NCBI GenBank assembly: GCA_002328465.1
Contig: DCUE01000064.1
Span: 4,788-14,194 of the forward strand
Direction of reading: 5' to 3'
From: Candidatus Dojkabacteria bacterium UBA2222
GTDB lineage: Bacteria > Patescibacteriota > Dojkabacteria > SC72
Length of the DNA stretch: 9,407 nt
Below the pieces are notes generated by a model. It was given only the letters and a program-made list of their open reading frames with translations. It ran no database searches and was not told where the DNA came from. Below, one piece after another: positions 5,933-9,407 of the stretch. Numbering within the stretch: position 1 is the stretch's first letter; every line of letters begins with the position of its first letter. The translations under genes were made by a program, and so were the position numbers.

Positions 5933-8183
5933 TGTCTTTTATTGGTTGATAATAATATTAGGATTTCTATCTTGTATTGGTCCCTTCTTAACCTATTACA
6001 GAGAGAAAGAGAAAAAAGCATACTCCTATCTTCTTCTCCTTTCAATTATAACAGGACCAATTTGGTCAATAAGTGCAGTAACTTTTTTAGCTGCTAATAC
6101 ATATGATATTGGAAACCTTTGGGTAAAAGTTATTTACCTTTCTTCTGTAGTTATTGGCATTTTGCATTTTGCCTTTACGAGCAACTATTTGCAAAAGAGA
6201 AAAGTAAAAACATTAACTTATTCAATACTTGTTTTAGGAGGATTAGCTATTTCGTATTCAGTTCTCTTTTCGGATTTTTTTATTACCTCGATAAATATTG
6301 GTAAAGAGAATTATGCAAATATCGGTTTCTTCTACTATATTTGGATAGTATGGTTAGTATTCACCTTCTCTGGGAATCTGTTGCATGTACTTAAGCAATA
6401 TAAGGTACTTTCTTTTATAGAAAAAGAACAACATAAATATTTAATCATTGGTACGGTATTAACGACAATTGGTTCATTTCCTGCAAATATAATTCTTCCA
6501 ATTTGGGGTATATATAAATATATTTGGGTTGGGCCAGTAATATTCTCAATATCAAACATAATCATTTCATATGGTTTAACACAAACAAAATTTGTGAGAT
6601 TCTCAATACTAATAAGAGAGTTATTAAGAGCAGTATCCCTTTATCTTTTACCTTCAGTTATCTTAGTCTTAGTAGTTTCAAATATTAAACAATTCACTTC
6701 TGAGTTCTTACTTTGGAAGGATTTTGTAATATATTCTGTTTTAGTATTACTTGTCGCGGCTTTTATAAAATTTATAGAAATACTATCTAATAAACTATTC
6801 CTTTCAGAAAAGGATATATTAGAGAATTCTGTAAAAAGCTTTTCGTTTAGTATTAGTGGTCGAACAGATTTAGAAGGGTTGTCTAAAAATGCATTAAAAT
6901 ATATTACAGAGAAAACTTCTGTAAAAACTTTAAAACTATTAATTTATGATGATGCAAATAAAAAGTCATATGGATTTTCAAAAGGAGAATGGGAATTAAA
7001 GAATTTAGAAAAAATACTAATAGAAGTTCCAAGATATTGGAGAGACACTACAAAAGAAATAAAGCCTTTGGTTAGGGCAGAATTGGAATATATTAGAAAT
7101 AGAGATCCTTTAAGTTCTAGGCAGTTAGTTGGGATTTTACAGATATTGGAGATTGAAAAGATACAAATAATATATCCAATTATTGCAGGAAACAAAATAA
7201 TGGGTTTGTTTTTAATAAAAGATTTGCCTAATAAAGAACTCTTTAGATCTTCTGAGTTACTTCTGTTAGAAAAGATTTACTCTCATCTTCATAATTCGAT
7301 TAATAGAGCATTACTGTATCAACAACTTCAAACTTTTAATCAAACATTACAGCAAAGAGTAAATGAACAAACAGAAGAGTTACAGATAAAGGTACAGCAG
7401 TTAGAGGAAGCAAGAAGGAAAGAAAGCGATATGATAGATATAATGGGGCATGAATTAAGGACTCCAGCTACAATTGTAAAACTTAATATAGATATGCTAG
7501 AAAAGTATATAGATAGTAATCCGCAAGAGTTTAAAAAATATGTAGAAAGAATAAAGGAGGCTATTGAAAACGAGATTAAATTAATAAATACATTATTGAG
7601 CAGTGCAAAATTAGAAGGAACAGAGATTGAAATTAACAAGGAAAGAATCAATATAAAAAATGAGATTGAAATGGCCTTACACGGTTATGAGGAGGAAGCT
7701 AAAAAGAAGGGTATAAAGATAGAAAAGATAGTTGATTTTAATACACCAGATGTATATGCAGATAAGGCTAGGACTGTAGAGATATTAAACAACCTCATAG
7801 ATAATGCTATTAAATATACTGACAAGGGTACTGTTACAGTAAAGGGTTTATATGATAAAAAATATGTTACTGTGAGTATTAAAGATACAGGAAAGGGTAT
7901 ACCAAAAGAAGAAATCCCAAAGCTAGGACAAAAATTCCACAGAGTAGGTAATTATTTAGAAAGTAATAAGCGTTTAGATATTGTAAGACCTGGAGGAACA
8001 GGATTAGGTCTATATGTTACATTTAAACTTATAGAACTTATGGGTGGTAAGATATTGGTTAATAGTGAACCAAATGTAGGGAGTGAGTTTGTATTCACTC
8101 TTCCAGTATTTAAAGGGGAGAATGAAACTAAGAAAGAGGAAAATAGTAATAATATGTTTGAGAAATTAGGATTAAGACATTAA
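5919..8183 (+). CDS. Membrane sensor histidine kinase (7TM-type N-terminus, GAF-like, HisKA, HATPase)
   Basis: A 754-aa inner-membrane protein. Seven hydrophobic helices lie at about 5-26, 34-60, 67-91, 98-121, 135-158, 174-197 and 202-222, ending in 'YGLTQTKFVRFSILIREL', typical of the 7TM N-terminus of histidine kinases (HisKA_7TM type). Two more helices follow at about 240-257 and 268-289. A GAF-like domain spans about 303-463 ('IEKIQIIYPIIAGNKIMGLFLI'), then a coiled coil (466-505). The kinase core is complete: H-box 'GHELRTP' with phospho-acceptor H511, N-box N624-Y632 ('NNLIDNAIK'), G1 'DTGKG' 656-660 and G2 'GGTGLGLY' 692-699. A polar tail of about 20 residues ends the protein. The ligand is unknown. 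The start overlaps the methyltransferase gene by 14 nt, so the two are coupled. No receiver-domain gene is present, so its response regulator must lie elsewhere. GTG 5922 is an alternative start. Confidence 0.95.
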   Translation: MVNYSVFYWLIIILGFLSCIGPFLTYYREKEKKAYSYLLLLSIITGPIWSISAVTFLAANTYDIGNLWVKVIYLSSVVIGILHFAFTSNYLQKRKVKTLTYSILVLGGLAISYSVLFSDFFITSINIGKENYANIGFFYYIWIVWLVFTFSGNLLHVLKQYKVLSFIEKEQHKYLIIGTVLTTIGSFPANIILPIWGIYKYIWVGPVIFSISNIIISYGLTQTKFVRFSILIRELLRAVSLYLLPSVILVLVVSNIKQFTSEFLLWKDFVIYSVLVLLVAAFIKFIEILSNKLFLSEKDILENSVKSFSFSISGRTDLEGLSKNALKYITEKTSVKTLKLLIYDDANKKSYGFSKGEWELKNLEKILIEVPRYWRDTTKEIKPLVRAELEYIRNRDPLSSRQLVGILQILEIEKIQIIYPIIAGNKIMGLFLIKDLPNKELFRSSELLLLEKIYSHLHNSINRALLYQQLQTFNQTLQQRVNEQTEELQIKVQQLEEARRKESDMIDIMGHELRTPATIVKLNIDMLEKYIDSNPQEFKKYVERIKEAIENEIKLINTLLSSAKLEGTEIEINKERINIKNEIEMALHGYEEEAKKKGIKIEKIVDFNTPDVYADKARTVEILNNLIDNAIKYTDKGTVTVKGLYDKKYVTVSIKDTGKGIPKEEIPKLGQKFHRVGNYLESNKRLDIVRPGGTGLGLYVTFKLIELMGGKILVNSEPNVGSEFVFTLPVFKGENETKKEENSNNMFEKLGLRH

Positions 8184-8200
8184 GTCATATGTGTTCCAGC

Positions 8201-8329
8201 CTACTATAAAAGGATTTTATCTTCGAATCAAGAGGTCTTAATAATCAATTCCCATAGGGGTTTTAAAAGATAGTAGACGAGTCTTGTTGGGACGGCTCAA
8301 TAATGGTGAGACATACACGTCTGAAACAA
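8201..8329 (+). ncRNA. Candidate structured 3'UTR/intergenic RNA element, copy 2
   Basis: This lies 17 nt after the histidine kinase stop. Bases 8251-8322 align without a gap to 3486-3557. The equivalent fold is GGACG 8290-8294 with CGTCT 8318-8322, extended outward by TT 8287-8288 with AA 8324-8325, and by TTG 8284-8286 with CAA 8327-8329 past one bulged A. The inner hairpin CTCA 8296-8299 with TGAG 8307-8310 has a 7-nt ATAATGG loop. Two inner pairs change on both sides relative to copy 1 (G-C to A-T and T-A to C-G), and the A-C mismatch becomes G-C. A perfect 7-bp long-range pair, CTACTAT 8201-8207 with ATAGTAG 8270-8276, encloses the terminator-like hairpin. Only two copies are visible, so the covariation is suggestive and not statistical. 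Confidence 0.4.
8251..8264 (+). terminator. Weak intrinsic terminator after the histidine kinase gene
   Basis: CCC 8251-8253 and GGG 8257-8259 form a short stem around ATA, with a T-G wobble below it and TTTT after. On its own it is too weak to be convincing. The identical pattern after cysS supports a shared function, whether as a terminator or as one arm of the conserved element. Confidence 0.3.
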
Positions 8330-8382
8330 ATTTTCTATTAATATCCGTTAAGAGAGTTTCAAGATTAATATTTAGGTAATTA

Positions 8383-8391
8383 TGTTAAAAT
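8383..8391 (+). promoter_or_regulatory. Extended -10 promoter for the HD-domain gene
   Basis: TGTTAAAAT fits the extended -10 TGnTATAAT with one mismatch. It ends 5 nt before ATG 8397, so the predicted start of transcription falls on or next to the start codon, giving a leaderless mRNA. No Shine-Dalgarno and no good -35 are visible. Confidence 0.55.
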
Positions 8392-8396
8392 AAGCA

Positions 8397-9380
8397 ATGA
8401 TTATTCAAGATAAAGTATTTGGAGATTTTGAAATAAAAGATGAAGTATTAATAGAATTATTAAACTCACAAGCCATTCAAAGACTAAAAAACATAGATCA
8501 GGCTGGATACTCAAAGGGTTTCTTTTCCCATTCTAGAAATAGGTTTGACCATTCAGTTGGAGTATTCTTGCTAATTAGAAAGTATGGAGGATCATTAGAG
8601 GAACAGATGGCAGGTCTTATACATGATATCTCTCATTATGCATTCTCCCATGCCATAGACTATATATTAGAAGAAGGTGATATTGGTAAACAAGATTTAC
8701 AGGATAGGAGTAAAGAAAGGTTTTTAGAGAGGTCAGATATTCCAAGAGTATTAAATAAATATGGTTATAACGTGAAATATATTGCAAATGAAGAGAACTT
8801 CTCTCTTTTAGAAACCTCTTTACCTAGTATATGTGCAGATAGAATAGAATATTCTATTCGGGATATTATGCTCTTTCTTAAGGATGGTAAATCTAAAGCG
8901 AATAACGTACTGAGCCATCTAAAAGTGGATGATAAAAACGTATGGTATTTTGATGATGTTGATATTGGTTATAAATATTCCAATTATTTTAAAGAGATAA
9001 ATGATAATCTTTATTCAGGTTTTCAAAGTGCTATTATGTTTAAAAGTATAAAAGACTTTATAAAACATTCTTTAGAAAAGCAATATATTTGTACAGAGGA
9101 TTTAGAAGAGTATGATCAATATGTCTTAGATAAATGTCTGAAATATGTGGGAAAGGACAGGGTATTGGAAAAATATTGGAAAAGGATGAACAGTAGTGAG
9201 CTATTCTATGAAGACAAGGATAACTACGAAGAGATAATATATTGTAAATCTAGAGCAATAAACCCGATTTGTTTAGATGGGGGCAAAATGATAAGGGTAT
9301 CGGAAGTGTATAAAGATTGGGAGAAGATTGTAAAAGAGGATTCTGTTGTTAAGAAATATTATGTAGCAGTAAGAGATTAG
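8397..9380 (+). CDS. HD-domain phosphohydrolase (SAMHD1/COG1078-like)
   Basis: A 327-aa soluble metal-dependent phosphohydrolase of the HD superfamily. The N-terminal 'QAIQRLKNIDQAG' and 'SHSRNRFDHSVGVFLLIRKYG' correspond to the family's 'QRLRRIkQLG' and 'TRFeHSLG' blocks. The metal-binding set is complete: H52, H76-D77, and D148 in 'ICADRIEYS', with H80 and H85 in 'HDISHYAFSH' as likely catalytic or phosphate-contacting residues. Relatives hydrolyse dNTPs to nucleosides plus triphosphate, or act on other phosphoesters; the substrate here is not determined. It is shorter than SAMHD1 and than the roughly 430-aa bacterial YwfO-type proteins, lacking much of their C-terminal region. It stands alone in the window behind its own promoter and ends with TAG; the last 27 bases hold nothing recognisable. 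Possible roles are nucleotide-pool control or phage restriction, both inferred from the family only. Confidence 0.92.
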   Translation: MIIQDKVFGDFEIKDEVLIELLNSQAIQRLKNIDQAGYSKGFFSHSRNRFDHSVGVFLLIRKYGGSLEEQMAGLIHDISHYAFSHAIDYILEEGDIGKQDLQDRSKERFLERSDIPRVLNKYGYNVKYIANEENFSLLETSLPSICADRIEYSIRDIMLFLKDGKSKANNVLSHLKVDDKNVWYFDDVDIGYKYSNYFKEINDNLYSGFQSAIMFKSIKDFIKHSLEKQYICTEDLEEYDQYVLDKCLKYVGKDRVLEKYWKRMNSSELFYEDKDNYEEIIYCKSRAINPICLDGGKMIRVSEVYKDWEKIVKEDSVVKKYYVAVRD

Positions 9381-9407
9381 ATTTAGGAATATAGTATATA
9401 GGTAGAC

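Noticed and set aside
8206..8220. Perfect inverted repeat ATAAAA-GGA-TTTTAT as a terminator.
   Set aside because: The stem is only A-T pairs with a 3-base loop and no T run afterwards; it is too weak in such AT-rich DNA.
8316..8326. ACACGTCTGAA matches 11 bases of a common Illumina adapter.
   Set aside because: The match stops there on both sides, a second copy at 3550-3557 shares only ACACGTCT, and the conserved block extends upstream into sequence unrelated to any adapter. Chance similarity is likelier than contamination.
1..9407. Absence of TGA stops suggested TGA recoding to glycine, as in Absconditabacteria/Gracilibacteria.
   Set aside because: All genes run full length without in-frame TGA and use ordinary glycine codons; eight stops are too few to read anything into the lack of TGA.

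Overview
The window looks like a piece of an AT-rich bacterial chromosome (GC about one third by eye), probably from the Patescibacteria/CPR radiation. The lineage is inferred from three things: the paired small proteins at 3643-4322 (a DUF5674-like protein plus a short helical partner, a combination I associate with CPR genomes), the variant cysteinyl-tRNA synthetase, and the compact same-strand layout with few Shine-Dalgarno sites and apparently leaderless starts. All eight genes lie on the + strand. Six stop with TAA, two with TAG and none with TGA, and the standard bacterial code reads every gene without interruption. I see no rRNA, tRNA, CRISPR array, transposase or integrase.

Layout. 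(1) 1-3456 is one transcription unit: the C-terminal SPASM domain of a radical SAM enzyme cut by the window edge, a second radical SAM/SPASM enzyme fused to about five TPR repeats, and cysS (cysteinyl-tRNA synthetase). Gaps between genes are 19 and 5 nt. (2) 3643-4322 is a two-gene unit with a TAATG stop/start overlap: a DUF5674-like protein and a 112-aa helical protein. (3) 4466-8183 is a two-gene unit with a 14-nt overlap: a putative SAM-dependent methyltransferase with an acidic N-terminal tail, and a 754-aa membrane histidine kinase (7TM-type sensor region, GAF-like domain, HisKA, HATPase) with no response regulator beside it. (4) 8397-9380 is a separately promoted HD-domain phosphohydrolase of the SAMHD1/COG1078 type.

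The most unexpected signal is between the units. The window has three intergenic regions longer than 20 nt (3457-3642, 4323-4465, 8184-8396), and all three carry parts of one repeated family. The first and third share a 72-column ungapped block (51 identities) that folds into similar hairpins with paired compensatory changes, which suggests a structured RNA in the 3' UTR or between operons. The first and second share a different, immediately downstream block of about 50 nt (about 88% identical, differing only by transitions and one indel). The first region therefore holds both modules, and the other two hold one each. Just downstream lie clear promoters: two extended -10 boxes placed so that transcription would start on or within a base of the ATG, and one TTG...TATAAT promoter followed by AGGA.

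The other item of note is the tandem of radical SAM/SPASM enzymes. The TPR fusion suggests a protein or peptide client, as in RiPP maturation, but no precursor peptide is visible here and the upstream end is missing.
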